A DNA stretch of 64,000 nucleotides, taken from contig JBAZEP010000006.1 in the NCBI GenBank assembly GCA_041653835.1, forward strand, positions 1-64,000, read 5' to 3'. The notes beneath the pieces are model-generated. The model searched no databases, was not told the DNA's origin, and saw only the letters and a program-made list of their open reading frames with translations. A program made the position numbers and the translations under genes. The stretch comes from UBA10183 sp041653835. GTDB lineage: Bacteria; Omnitrophota; Gorgyraeia; Gorgyraeales; Gorgyraeaceae. Numbering within the stretch: the stretch's first letter is position 1; each line of letters opens with the position of its first letter. Below are positions 40,226 through 49,117 of this stretch, piece by piece.

Positions 40226-41078
40226 ACCGGATTTAAGATTCTGCGGCCTGGAAGAAAAATTTTCCTCATGGGAAAATTCCGGGATAGTGGTGCTGCCTGT
40301 GGCATACGACCTGACAACCTCGTACGGGCACGGTGCGATAGACGGTCCAAGGGCGATAATAGACGCGTCAAGGTACCTTGAGACATATGACGAGGAAACC
40401 GGAAAAGAGGTTTTTTTGTCCGGCATCCATACCGCCGAAGAGATAAGATCGTCGAAACTTCCTCCCGAAGCCATCATAGAAAAGGTAGAGGAGAAAACAA
40501 CTTCCATACTGGAAGCAGGCAAGTTCCCCGTAATAATAGGGGGGGAACATTCCATAACTCTGGGAGCTGTAAATGCCTGCAAGAAAAAGACCGGGGATTT
40601 TTCGGTTTTACAGCTTGACGCGCATAGCGATATGAAGGATGTCTTCCAGGGATGGAAATACAGCCACGGCTGTGTCGCCAGGCGGATAGCCGAGGTTACG
40701 GACATTGTCCAGGCAGGCATACGGAGCCTTTCAAAGGAAGAATCCGGACTGCGCCTCGAGAACGTAACGACATTTCTCATGAAAGACATGGTCAGGGACC
40801 AGGGCTGGCTCGACAGCGTAATAGGAGCCATAAAAAAAGAAAAGGTTTATGTTACCATAGATATGGATGCGCTGGACCCTTCCATAATGCCAAGCGTAGG
40901 CACGCCTGAGCCCGGGGGCTTAGGCTGGTATGAGACGCTGGCACTATTAAAAAGGCTCTCGGAAAAAAAGAAGATCATAGGATTCGACGCGGTAGAACTG
41001 GCCCCTGTGGCGGGCAATGCGGCGCCTGATTTTTTGACCGCCAAGCTGATATATAAGTTTTTAACCTATATATTTTGA
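40206..41078 (+). CDS. speB: Agmatinase / ureohydrolase
   Basis: Hydrolyses agmatine to putrescine and urea (by family and context). The dinuclear manganese site is visible: GGEHSITLG, LQLDAHSDMKD and VTIDMDALDPS. At 290 residues it is normal. It pairs with the pyruvoyl arginine decarboxylase at 41623 to give arginine-agmatine-putrescine. Guanidinobutyrase or arginase specificity cannot be excluded by sequence alone. Confidence 0.9.
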   Translation: MLKKKNRPDLRFCGLEEKFSSWENSGIVVLPVAYDLTTSYGHGAIDGPRAIIDASRYLETYDEETGKEVFLSGIHTAEEIRSSKLPPEAIIEKVEEKTTSILEAGKFPVIIGGEHSITLGAVNACKKKTGDFSVLQLDAHSDMKDVFQGWKYSHGCVARRIAEVTDIVQAGIRSLSKEESGLRLENVTTFLMKDMVRDQGWLDSVIGAIKKEKVYVTIDMDALDPSIMPSVGTPEPGGLGWYETLALLKRLSEKKKIIGFDAVELAPVAGNAAPDFLTAKLIYKFLTYIF

Positions 41079-41092
41079 AATAATATATTGTA

Positions 41093-41120
41093 TTGCAAAA
41101 AAAGTTTTTTATGCTATAAT
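41093..41120 (+). promoter_or_regulatory. Promoter of the acidic secreted protein gene
   Basis: TTGCAA (41093-41098), a 16-bp spacer and TATAAT (41115-41120). It is followed by a 43-nt leader with AGGAGGAG before ATG 41164. Confidence 0.7.
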
Positions 41121-41163
41121 TTACTTTATTCATATATCTGAAAGTCAAAAGGAGGAGAAGGGT

Positions 41164-41619
41164 ATGATCAAGAAATTGGTAATGACGGTATTTTTACTCG
41201 GAGCGTTGGCACTATTGCCGGCTTATGTGTTCAGCGAAGACGCCGCGGTACCGGCAGACACATCCGCGTCTGATACAGAGGCAGCGCCCGTTACAGAGGG
41301 CGAGATGATGGACGAAGAAATGATCCCGGCGGAAGAAGGGGTGGGAGAGGGAGTTGTCACAGGCGATATTACCGCTTTGGATGCGACGGCGGGTTCCGTA
41401 ACCATAAAAGCCGCGGACGGCGTAGAAAAGGTTTTTAGCGTAGTGGACGGCGAAACCATACTCTGGAAAGGCATAGAAGACATAAAGCTGGCGGATATAA
41501 AACAAGGCGATAAAGCGGAAGTCGGTTATTATACCAATGACGCTGGAAAACTTATAGCGAGCTGGGTGGATGTCATAGTTCCTGAAGTTCCTGCCGCGCC
41601 TGCAGCGACCCAAGAATAA
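41164..41619 (+). CDS. Small acidic secreted protein
   Basis: A 151-residue protein with a signal peptide (KKLVMTVFLLGALALLPAYVFSED), then an acidic low-complexity linker rich in Ala, Thr and Glu (to about residue 75). A small beta domain follows (VVTGDITALDATAGSVTIKAADGVEKVFSVVDGETI), resembling short OB-like repeats in secreted proteins. Function unknown. A strong promoter and ribosome site suggest high expression. It interrupts the polyamine genes, so it may be unrelated to them. Confidence 0.75.
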   Translation: MIKKLVMTVFLLGALALLPAYVFSEDAAVPADTSASDTEAAPVTEGEMMDEEMIPAEEGVGEGVVTGDITALDATAGSVTIKAADGVEKVFSVVDGETILWKGIEDIKLADIKQGDKAEVGYYTNDAGKLIASWVDVIVPEVPAAPAATQE

Positions 41620-41622
41620 CTG

Positions 41623-42201
41623 ATGAATGGTCAGCAGCTGACGCAGTCAGGCAAGATGGTCCCCACAAAAGTATTTTTTACCAAAGGCGTAGGCACGCAT
41701 AAAGAAGAACTGCGTTCGTACGAGCTTGCTTTAAGGGACGCCGGTATAGAGAAATGCAACCTGGTGCATGTATCGAGCATTTTCCCGCCCGGATGTAAAA
41801 TCATATCCAAAAATGACGGTATAAAAGAGCTTATACCGGGTATGATAACTTATTGTGTTATTGCCAAGTGCAGTTCCAATGAGCCGAGGCGTCTGATAGC
41901 GTCTTCCGTGGGCACCGCGATACCCGCGGACGAGAATATGTACGGCTATATGAGCGAACACCACGCGTACGGCCAGACAGACGAATTCGCCGGAGATTAC
42001 GCGGAAGACCTGGCAGCTAAGATGCTCGCTTCCACAATGGGCTTCCCGGATTTCGACGATTCCAAAGACTGGGATGAGATAAAGATGGTATACCAGGTCA
42101 AGGATAAGATAGTAAAGACCATGAACGTGACCCAGTCCACGATAATCGATTCAAACGGTAACTGGTCCACTGTAGTGGCAGCCGCAGTATTTTTATTTTG
42201 A
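41623..42201 (+). CDS. Pyruvoyl-dependent arginine decarboxylase
   Basis: Converts arginine to agmatine using a pyruvoyl group made by self-cleavage. The cleavage region VHVSSIFPPGCK (near residues 47-58) carries the Ser-Ser pair. KVFFTKGVGTHKEEL is the family N-terminus and MYGYMSEHHAYGQ the conserved active-site region with the Glu. At 192 residues it has the usual proenzyme length. Starts 3 bp after the secreted protein and supplies the substrate for agmatinase. Confidence 0.92.
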   Translation: MNGQQLTQSGKMVPTKVFFTKGVGTHKEELRSYELALRDAGIEKCNLVHVSSIFPPGCKIISKNDGIKELIPGMITYCVIAKCSSNEPRRLIASSVGTAIPADENMYGYMSEHHAYGQTDEFAGDYAEDLAAKMLASTMGFPDFDDSKDWDEIKMVYQVKDKIVKTMNVTQSTIIDSNGNWSTVVAAAVFLF

Positions 42202-42220
42202 ACCATATGATTTTTAGATC

Positions 42221-42257
42221 AATCCCGCGTCTTTTCGCGATGAAGAGACGCGGGATT
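42221..42257 (+). terminator. 12-bp hairpin overlapping the apbE start
   Basis: A perfect stem AATCCCGCGTCT / AGACGCGGGATT with a 13-nt loop containing the probable apbE ATG (42240). T-rich sequence follows (TTACTTTTTCT). It can work as terminator for the decarboxylase gene and also mask the apbE start. Type assignment is tentative. Confidence 0.55.
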
Positions 42258-43199
42258 TTACTTTTTCTGGCATTTATCCTGGCTGGATGCGCGGGCGAGG
42301 TATCGATAAAAGAAACAAGGCTCGTGATGGATACTTTCTGCGAGATATCCTGCTTTTCTGTTGATAGGGATAAAGCTGCCGCCGCGATAGAAGACGCGTT
42401 CAAAGAGATCGAGCGCGTAGAAAAGGCATTCAGCAAGTTTGACGAAAATAGCGAGGTGTCGAGATTAAACAGGCTCGCCGGTTACGAAGGCGTGAATGTG
42501 AGCGAAGAAGTGTTCAGTTTGACAGAAAGGTCTTTAAATTACAGTGTTCTTTCAGGAGGCGCGTTCGATATAACAATAGCGCCGCTTATGGAGATATGGG
42601 GTTTTACCTTCAGGGAAGGATCGATCCCGGATAAAGGGGCTATTGAAAGCGTCCTGAAGATCGTAGGATACAAAAAGATAGCGTTGGATCCGGAAAATTC
42701 ATCGATAAGATTTTTGAATAAGGACGTAAAAGTAGATTTTGGGGGGATAGCCAAAGGTTACGCGGTTGACAGGGCGAAAGATATGCTGGTTTCACACGGC
42801 ATCAAGAACAGTCTTGTGAATCTTGGCGGCAATATATTCGCTTCCGGTAATCCGCCCGGCAGGACCGCCTGGAAAATAGGCGTCGAGGATCCAAGGAACA
42901 AAGAAAAACTGCTCCATAGTTTTGAATTAAGCGGCAAAGCCATAAGCACATCAGGAAATTATGAAAGATTTTTTGAGATAAACGGCAAAAGATATTCCCA
43001 TATAATGAATCCTCTTACGGGAGAGCCTTGCCGGGGCATTATAAGCGTTACAGTAATAGCCGTGTCCGCGGAAGAAGCGGACGCGCTTTCCACGGCTATA
43101 TTCGTGATGGGAGAAGAAAAAGGCATGGAGTTTGCCGGATCCGTCAGGGATATAAATGTCCTGATACTTAAAGAGGACGGCGGACTAATTTTATATTGA
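42240..43199 (+). CDS. apbE: FAD:protein FMN transferase (lipoprotein)
   Basis: Attaches FMN to Thr/Ser of redox proteins such as Rnf or Nqr subunits. ATG 42240 gives a lipoprotein signal peptide with lipobox LAGC (Cys17); TTG 42198 and ATG 42207 would add an unlikely leader. Conserved blocks are MDTFCEIS, VDFGGIAKGYAVD, NLGGNIFASG, AISTSGNYERF and HIMNPLTGEP, including the magnesium and FAD residues. No Rnf/Nqr genes are in the window. Its stop codon is inside the -35 region of the tRNA-Phe promoter. Confidence 0.93.
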   Translation: MKRRGILLFLAFILAGCAGEVSIKETRLVMDTFCEISCFSVDRDKAAAAIEDAFKEIERVEKAFSKFDENSEVSRLNRLAGYEGVNVSEEVFSLTERSLNYSVLSGGAFDITIAPLMEIWGFTFREGSIPDKGAIESVLKIVGYKKIALDPENSSIRFLNKDVKVDFGGIAKGYAVDRAKDMLVSHGIKNSLVNLGGNIFASGNPPGRTAWKIGVEDPRNKEKLLHSFELSGKAISTSGNYERFFEINGKRYSHIMNPLTGEPCRGIISVTVIAVSAEEADALSTAIFVMGEEKGMEFAGSVRDINVLILKEDGGLILY

Positions 43200-43223
43200 C
43201 ATAATAAGAAGGTTTGCTAAAAT
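43196..43223 (+). promoter_or_regulatory. Promoter of tRNA-Phe
   Basis: TTGACA (43196-43201, overlapping the apbE stop), a 16-bp spacer and TAAAAT (43218-43223), 24 bp before the tRNA. Confidence 0.65.
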
Positions 43224-43246
43224 AAGGTAAATCTTGACTTTAAAAC

Positions 43247-43321
43247 GCCGAGGTAGCTCATTGGTAGAGCGCGGCCCTGAAAAGGCCGGCGTAGGAAGTT
43301 CGATTCTTCTCCTCGGCACCA
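43247..43321 (+). tRNA. tRNA-Phe (anticodon GAA), CCA encoded
   Basis: Acceptor GCCGAGG/CCTCGGC, discriminator A, CCA encoded at 43319-43321. The anticodon stem CGGCC/GGCCG encloses CTGAAAA, giving GAA. D- and T-arms are regular. Confidence 0.95.
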
Positions 43322-43340
43322 TTGAAAAAGGAGGCAGTAA

Positions 43341-44057
43341 ATGAGAAAATTCCGCATAGCCTTTTTTGCAGTGATCGGAATCTTATGTTTGACTGCTTTT
43401 ATATACGCCGCAATACCAAGGGTAATAAACTACCAGGGACGGCTCACCGATAAAGACGATAATCCGCTGACAGGCAATTTTCTGGTGACATTCAGGTTCT
43501 ATGATGCGGAAAAGCAAGGCCAGCCTATCTGGGAAGAAGGCCACATCCTCAATATAAAAGACGGTATGTTCAACGTGCTTATGGGCTCCGTGAAGCCGCT
43601 GGAGATAGATTTCAATAAAGACCTCTGGCTTGGCATGGAGGTCTCGAGCGACGGTGAAATGACCCCCAGGATAAAACTGGCCAGTTCTGTTTACGCGCTG
43701 AACGCCAAATCCATAGACATGATAAGTTCGAGCCAGCTTGTGAGGAACGACATGGATTCGATAATGTCCGGGTCGCTCACTTTAAAAAAAGACCTTATTT
43801 TAAAAGGCGATATGGCCGGGCCGAGCAAGATAGTACTGTCCGATGTCCAGGGCAGGGAATATCGTTTATGGATCGATACTATGGGCAACCTGAGGCTGAA
43901 ACAAGGCGCGCCTGTTTCCGATACAGACGGCGCGGTTGTGCTGAAAGAGAGGCAAGGCAAACTCTCGACTCATTTTATACAAAGCATTACCTTATTACTT
44001 CTCCTTATAGCGCTTTTCATCCTGGCGCTCATCCTATACTCCTCAAGAAAGAAATAA
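43341..44057 (+). CDS. Secreted/anchored beta-domain protein with C-terminal membrane helix
   Basis: A 238-residue protein. A signal peptide (FRIAFFAVIGILCLTAFIYA) is followed by a domain of a widespread secreted type: IPRVINYQGRLTDKDDNPLTGNFLVTFRFYDAEKQGQPIWEE, then GMFNVLMGSV and PRIKLASSVYALNA. It ends with a hydrophobic helix and a basic tail (LLLLIALFILALILYSSRKK). Such domains are often found on tail-fibre-like or surface proteins with long repeats; here it is short. Function unknown. GGAGG precedes the start. Confidence 0.75.
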   Translation: MRKFRIAFFAVIGILCLTAFIYAAIPRVINYQGRLTDKDDNPLTGNFLVTFRFYDAEKQGQPIWEEGHILNIKDGMFNVLMGSVKPLEIDFNKDLWLGMEVSSDGEMTPRIKLASSVYALNAKSIDMISSSQLVRNDMDSIMSGSLTLKKDLILKGDMAGPSKIVLSDVQGREYRLWIDTMGNLRLKQGAPVSDTDGAVVLKERQGKLSTHFIQSITLLLLLIALFILALILYSSRKK

Positions 44058-44063
44058 ACAAGG

Positions 44064-44104
44064 CTAATGTCACATTTAAGACACTGTCTTAAATGTGACA
44101 TTAG
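44064..44104. repeat. Intergenic palindrome, GACA-N-TGTC family, copy 3
   Basis: Perfect 20-bp arms CTAATGTCACATTTAAGACA around a single C, identical over 41 bp to the copy at 9582-9622, about 34 kb away. Confidence 0.88.
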
Positions 44105-44128
44105 AGGCCTTTATGTCCGTATTTTTCG

Positions 44129-44158
44129 TTGACGCATATAATCTATATATGGTATATT
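44129..44158 (+). promoter_or_regulatory. Promoter of the purine operon
   Basis: TTGACG (44129-44134), an 18-bp spacer and TATATT (44153-44158). ATG 44168 is 9 bp after the -10 box without a Shine-Dalgarno, suggesting a leaderless start. Confidence 0.6.
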
Positions 44159-44167
44159 AGAATCCTT

Positions 44168-45460
44168 ATGATACCAAGATATTCGCTTCCCAGGATGTCA
44201 GCGATATGGTCTGAACAGAATAAGTTCCAAAAAATGCTGGATGTAGAGATCCTCGCCTGCGAAGCCTTAACCAATTTAGGCAAAATCCCCCAAAAAGAGC
44301 TCAAAAAGATAAAATCCAAAGCGAAATTCGACGTAAAACGTATCGAGGAGATAGAAAAAACCACCCGCCACGACGTGATAGCGTTTCTGCACAATATAGC
44401 GGAATATATAGGCGATTCTTCCAGGTTCGTGCACCAGGGCCTTACATCGAGCGATGTCCTGGATACGGGCCTGTCGGTCATGATGAAAGAGTCCGCGGAT
44501 ATCATACTGGAAGACCTTAAGGCGCTGAAAGAAGAATTGAGAAAGAAAGCGGATAAATATAAATACACCATAATGGCTGGAAGGAGCCATGGCGTACACG
44601 CAGAGCCTACGACGTTCGGCCTGAAAATGGCATTGTTTTTCGACGAGATAAACAGGGATATCATAAGGATCGAGAGGGCAAGGGATATTATATCCGTGGG
44701 GAAGATCTCAGGGCCTGTAGGAACATATTCCAACATAGAGCCTTATGTAGAAGGATATGTCTGTAAAAAATTAGGGCTCATGCCCGCCAATATCTCCACC
44801 CAGGTGCTCCAGAGGGACAGGCACGCGGAATATTTATCCGAAATAGCTATTGTGGGCGCGACCCTTGAAAAGATAGCCGTTGAATTCAGGAATCTTCAGA
44901 AGACAGAAGTACGGGAAGTCGAAGAGCCTTTCGGAAAAGGCCAGAAGGGTTCCAGCGCCATGCCGCACAAGAGAAACCCTGTTATGTGCGAAAGGATCAC
45001 GGGGCTGGCGAGGGTTTTACGCTCGAACGCGCTTATTGCCATGGAAAATATAACATTATGGCACGAGAGGGATATAAGCCATTCGTCGGCGGAGCGCATT
45101 ATAATACCCGACAGCTCGATATTGCTGGATTATATGCTGAACCAGATGATCGAGATAGTAAAAGGGCTCCTGGTCTATCCGGAAAACATGAAGGCAAATC
45201 TTTACAAGACAAAGGGGCTTGTATTTTCCGCGAGGATACTGGTGGAGCTCGAAAAAAAAGGAGTCGAACGCAGGAAGGCGTATGACATTATCCAGCGCTG
45301 CGCCATGAAGGTCTGGGAAAAAGGCGTGGATTTCAAAGACACATTGAAAAAAGACCCTGATTTCATGAAATTCGTTAAGCACAGGGAATTAGAGGACCTC
45401 TTCGATATAGAATATTACACTAAGCACGTAAATACCATTTTCAAAAAAACCGGCATCTGA
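44168..45460 (+). CDS. purB: Adenylosuccinate lyase
   Basis: Cleaves SAICAR and adenylosuccinate, releasing fumarate. The fumarase-family signature GSSAMPHKRNP (near residues 261-271) and the conserved TSSDVLDTG and SHGVHAEPTTFG blocks are intact. ATG 44168 is chosen; the extension to TTG 44129 would read through the promoter. 430 residues, normal length. First gene of the purine operon. Confidence 0.95.
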   Translation: MIPRYSLPRMSAIWSEQNKFQKMLDVEILACEALTNLGKIPQKELKKIKSKAKFDVKRIEEIEKTTRHDVIAFLHNIAEYIGDSSRFVHQGLTSSDVLDTGLSVMMKESADIILEDLKALKEELRKKADKYKYTIMAGRSHGVHAEPTTFGLKMALFFDEINRDIIRIERARDIISVGKISGPVGTYSNIEPYVEGYVCKKLGLMPANISTQVLQRDRHAEYLSEIAIVGATLEKIAVEFRNLQKTEVREVEEPFGKGQKGSSAMPHKRNPVMCERITGLARVLRSNALIAMENITLWHERDISHSSAERIIIPDSSILLDYMLNQMIEIVKGLLVYPENMKANLYKTKGLVFSARILVELEKKGVERRKAYDIIQRCAMKVWEKGVDFKDTLKKDPDFMKFVKHRELEDLFDIEYYTKHVNTIFKKTGI

Positions 45461-45476
45461 CGAAGGAAGGAATGTT

Positions 45477-46181
45477 ATGGATAAAGGCAATAAGATATAC
45501 GAGGGCAAGGCCAAGATTTTATACGATACGGATAACCCGGACCTGGTGATACAGGAGTTCAAGGACGACGCGACCGCGTTCGACGCTACCAAGAAAGGTA
45601 CAATAAAGGGAAAAGGCGTGATAAACAACGAGATATCCTGCGCTATTTTCCAGCTCCTGGAGTCGAAAGGCATCCCCACGCATTTTGTAAAAAAATTAAA
45701 CGACAGGGAAATGCTTGTCAAGAGATTGCAAATAGTGCTTATAGAAGTCACCGTAAGGAACATATCAGCGGGCGGGATATCCAAGCTCCTCGGGATGCCG
45801 GAAGGTATTGTCCTGAAATCCCCGGTCCTGGAATACCATTACAAAAACGACAGCCTGCATGACCCTTTGATAAACGATTATCACATAGACGTGCTTAAAT
45901 TAGCCACGCCCCAGGAATTGAAAAAGATAAAGGATTATTCGTTCAGTGTGAACCAGATCATGAAGGATTTTTTCGATAAGGTAAATCTGAAACTGGTAGA
46001 TTTCAAGCTGGAATTCGGAAGGCATAAAGGCAAGATATTGCTCGGGGACGAGATCTCTCCTGATACATGCAGGTTATGGGACAAGGTCACCAATGAGAAA
46101 CTGGACAAGGACCGTTTCAGGCGCGATTTGGGAAGGATTGAGGAAGCCTACCAGGAAGTCCTCAAGAGAATAAAGGCATAA
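45477..46181 (+). CDS. purC: SAICAR synthase
   Basis: Joins aspartate to CAIR using ATP. IYEGKAKILYDT at the N-terminus, KKGTIKGKGVINNEIS, EVTVRNISAGG and LLGDEISPDTCRLW are all signature blocks. 234 residues. GAAGGAATG precedes the ATG. A palindrome follows directly after the stop codon. Confidence 0.96.
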   Translation: MDKGNKIYEGKAKILYDTDNPDLVIQEFKDDATAFDATKKGTIKGKGVINNEISCAIFQLLESKGIPTHFVKKLNDREMLVKRLQIVLIEVTVRNISAGGISKLLGMPEGIVLKSPVLEYHYKNDSLHDPLINDYHIDVLKLATPQELKKIKDYSFSVNQIMKDFFDKVNLKLVDFKLEFGRHKGKILLGDEISPDTCRLWDKVTNEKLDKDRFRRDLGRIEEAYQEVLKRIKA

Positions 46182-46212
46182 TGTAGGGGCTGGTCGCGAC
46201 CAGCCCCCTACA
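46182..46212. repeat. GC-rich intergenic palindrome, GGTCGCGACC family, copy 1
   Basis: Near-perfect palindrome: GTAGGGGCTGGTCG with CGACCAGCCCCCTAC, one extra C on the right. Related to the palindrome at 55896. It starts at the purC stop codon. Confidence 0.8.
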
Positions 46213-46253
46213 GAGATTTCTCCGGGTTTTGTTCAAAAAGGACAAATATTATT

Positions 46254-49112
46254 ATGGAATGGAAGATAGAGATAAAAAACAGGAAAGGTGTTTTTAATCC
46301 GCTGGGGAACGGTGTCAAAAAAGACATCCTTGACCTGGGTATTAGTTCCGTCAAAAAGGTCGATGTCAGCCATGTGTTTATTATTTCCGGGGATATTACC
46401 GAATCTGACGCTAAGAGGATAGCGGGAGAACTGCTGGCGGATCCTATTACCGAAGAATACGCGATCGGTCCGGTCAAGGGCCCGAAGGGCAGGGTCGTGG
46501 AAATAGCGTATAACCCGGGCGTAATGGATCCCGTGGAAGAGAGCGCGAAAAAAGCCATAAGGGATATGGGGATATATGGGGTAAAGTCCCTGAGGACGGA
46601 AAAGAAATATTTTATAGAGGGGAAGATCACGGAAGAGGATTTTAAGAATATATGCGAAAAGCTGCTTTACAATAAAGTTATACAGCATGTGGCGAAAGAG
46701 CGAAGCGTAAAAAATGGCCTTCGCGGCAGCGCGTATAAATTTAAATTGATAACAGTCGATATGCTCGGCGCGGATGATAAGAAACTGATGAACATCAGTA
46801 AATCGGGACAACTTTTCCTGAATCTCAAAGAGATGCAGGAGATAAGAAAATATTTCAGGAAATTAGGCAGGAACCCGACAGACTGTGAGCTTGAGACGAT
46901 CGCGCAGACATGGTCCGAACATTGCGGGCATAAGACATTTCGCGGGATCATAGAGTACGAGGAAGAGGGCAAGAAAAGAATAATAGATAATCTCCTTAAG
47001 AACACGATAATCAAGGTTACCAATGAGCTGAAAAAGCCGTGGTGCGTATCGGTTTTCAAGGACAACGCCGGGATCATCAGGTTTGACGAGGATGACAATA
47101 TATGCTTCAAGGTGGAAACGCATAATCACCCTTCGGCGCTTGAGCCTTACGGCGGCGCGGGCACAGGCATAGGCGGGGTTATCAGGGATATACTGGGAGT
47201 GGGGCTGGCCGCGAAACCCATAATGAATACGGATATATTCTGTTTTGGGCTTCCGGACGCGGAGCATAAAAAAGTCCCCAGGGGCATGCTCCATCCGAAA
47301 CGCATAATGAAAGGCGTGGTAAGCGGGGTAAGGGATTACGGGAACCGCATGGGCATACCTACGCTGAACGGCGCGGTTCTTTTCGATGAACGCTATACCG
47401 GAAATCCTCTGGTGTATTGCGGCACAGTGGGCATAATGCCAAAAAATAAATCTTTCAAGTCCACCAGACCGGGGGAGTTGATCGTCGCGGTAGGCGGCCG
47501 CACAGGAAGGGACGGTATCCATGGCGCCACGTTTTCTTCCGGAGAGCTTACCCATGAATCAGGGACTGTATCAGGCGGGGCAGTACAGATAGGAAATCCC
47601 ATTACCGAGAAAAAAGTTACGGATACGCTTTTAAAGGCGCGCGACAGGAGTTTATACACCGCCATCACCGACTGCGGCGCGGGCGGGTTTTCAAGCGCTG
47701 TAGGCGAGATGGGCCAGGGTATCGGTGCGGAAGTAGATTTGGAAAAAGCGCCCCTTAAATATCAAGGCCTTAACTATACCGAGATCTGGATATCTGAGGC
47801 GCAGGAGAGGATGGTACTTTCCGTGCCGAGAGAGAATCTCGCGGAACTTTTAGATATTTTCAGGAAAGAAGATGTCGAGGCGGTTGTGATAGGATGTTTT
47901 ACGTCGAATAACAGGCTGAAATTAAGATATAACGGAAATGTGGTGTGCGACCTTGACATGGGTTTTTTACACGACGGCACCCCGAGGTTCGAACGTAAGG
48001 CCGTCTGGTCAAAACCTGTGCATAAAGAATGCCGGTATAAAACCAAGAGAAATTTCAACCCTGATTTATTGAAGCTCCTTTCAAGCTGGAACGTCTGCAG
48101 CAAGGAATGGGTGATAAGGCAGTATGACCATGAAGTCCAGGGCCAGAGCGTTTTAAAACCTCTTGTAGGCGTAAAAAATGACGGGCCTGGTGACGCGAGC
48201 ATCATAAGGCCGAAATTCAATTCTAAAAAAGGGATTATAATTTCAAACGGGATAAATCCCAGGTTCGGCATGATCGACCCATACCTGATGGCGGGTTCGG
48301 TGATAGACGAGGCACTGCGCCAGGTAATAGCGGTAGGCGGGTCGCTGAAAAGGACAGCGATACTCGATAATTTCTGCTGGGGCAACACCGACAAGCCTGA
48401 CAGGCTAGGAGGCCTGGTCAGGGCGAGTTTCGGCTGCTATGATACTGCCAAGGCTTATGGAATACCTTTTATTTCCGGCAAGGACAGCCTTAATAACGAA
48501 TATTCCGTGCACGGTAAATCAGTCTCCATACCCGGCACTCTCCTGATCTCCGCGATATCGGTGATGGATGACGTAACAAAGGCAATCAGCATGGACCTGA
48601 AAGAAAAAGGCGATCTTCTTTACGTCATAGGCGAGACAAAAGACGAAATGGGCGGGTCTCATTATAACCTTATAAATAATTGCGTCGGGAATAACGCGCC
48701 CGTGGTGGACGCTAAAAAAGGGTCGAGGATCTTTGACAAATTGAGCGAGGCAGCGGATTTCGGGCTGATACGCGCGTGCCATGACCTGTCCGAGGGCGGC
48801 ATGGCGGTAGCGCTGGCGGAGATGGCGTTCAGCGGCGGGAGCGGGATAAAAGTGTCGCTCAAAGAAGCGCCGTCCCAGGTAAAAAAAGACCATGTAATTT
48901 TATTCTCAGAATCCAATACCAGGTTTATCGCTGAAGTAAGGAAAGAAGATAAGAAAAAATTCGAGACACTGATGAAAGGCGCCGCCGTAGGATTATTAGG
49001 CGAGGTTTCCGGGTCAAAAGATTTTGAGGTCTATGGAGTTAACGGGGATAAAATTATAGACATAAGTATCGATAAATTAAAAGAGGCGTGGCAGAAACCT
49101 TTGCGTTGGTAA
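46254..49112 (+). CDS. purL: Phosphoribosylformylglycinamidine synthase with N-terminal tandem PurS-like domains
   Basis: Converts FGAR to FGAM with glutamine-derived ammonia from PurQ. At 952 residues it is about 200 longer than a classical small PurL. The extra N-terminus holds two PurS-like units: residues about 1-75 (EIKNRKGVFNPLGNGV) and about 80-150 (EIAYNPGVMDPVEES), each followed by GITEEDF- or GDITESD-type helices. The PurL core follows, with TWSEHCGHKTF, ETHNHPSALEPYGGAGTGIGG, ITDCGAGGFSSAVGEMG and SGKDSLNNEY. Normal bacteria use separate PurS dimers, so this fused pair may replace them. PurQ is separate, next door. Confidence 0.93.
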   Translation: MEWKIEIKNRKGVFNPLGNGVKKDILDLGISSVKKVDVSHVFIISGDITESDAKRIAGELLADPITEEYAIGPVKGPKGRVVEIAYNPGVMDPVEESAKKAIRDMGIYGVKSLRTEKKYFIEGKITEEDFKNICEKLLYNKVIQHVAKERSVKNGLRGSAYKFKLITVDMLGADDKKLMNISKSGQLFLNLKEMQEIRKYFRKLGRNPTDCELETIAQTWSEHCGHKTFRGIIEYEEEGKKRIIDNLLKNTIIKVTNELKKPWCVSVFKDNAGIIRFDEDDNICFKVETHNHPSALEPYGGAGTGIGGVIRDILGVGLAAKPIMNTDIFCFGLPDAEHKKVPRGMLHPKRIMKGVVSGVRDYGNRMGIPTLNGAVLFDERYTGNPLVYCGTVGIMPKNKSFKSTRPGELIVAVGGRTGRDGIHGATFSSGELTHESGTVSGGAVQIGNPITEKKVTDTLLKARDRSLYTAITDCGAGGFSSAVGEMGQGIGAEVDLEKAPLKYQGLNYTEIWISEAQERMVLSVPRENLAELLDIFRKEDVEAVVIGCFTSNNRLKLRYNGNVVCDLDMGFLHDGTPRFERKAVWSKPVHKECRYKTKRNFNPDLLKLLSSWNVCSKEWVIRQYDHEVQGQSVLKPLVGVKNDGPGDASIIRPKFNSKKGIIISNGINPRFGMIDPYLMAGSVIDEALRQVIAVGGSLKRTAILDNFCWGNTDKPDRLGGLVRASFGCYDTAKAYGIPFISGKDSLNNEYSVHGKSVSIPGTLLISAISVMDDVTKAISMDLKEKGDLLYVIGETKDEMGGSHYNLINNCVGNNAPVVDAKKGSRIFDKLSEAADFGLIRACHDLSEGGMAVALAEMAFSGGSGIKVSLKEAPSQVKKDHVILFSESNTRFIAEVRKEDKKKFETLMKGAAVGLLGEVSGSKDFEVYGVNGDKIIDISIDKLKEAWQKPLRW

Positions 49113-49117
49113 AAGAG

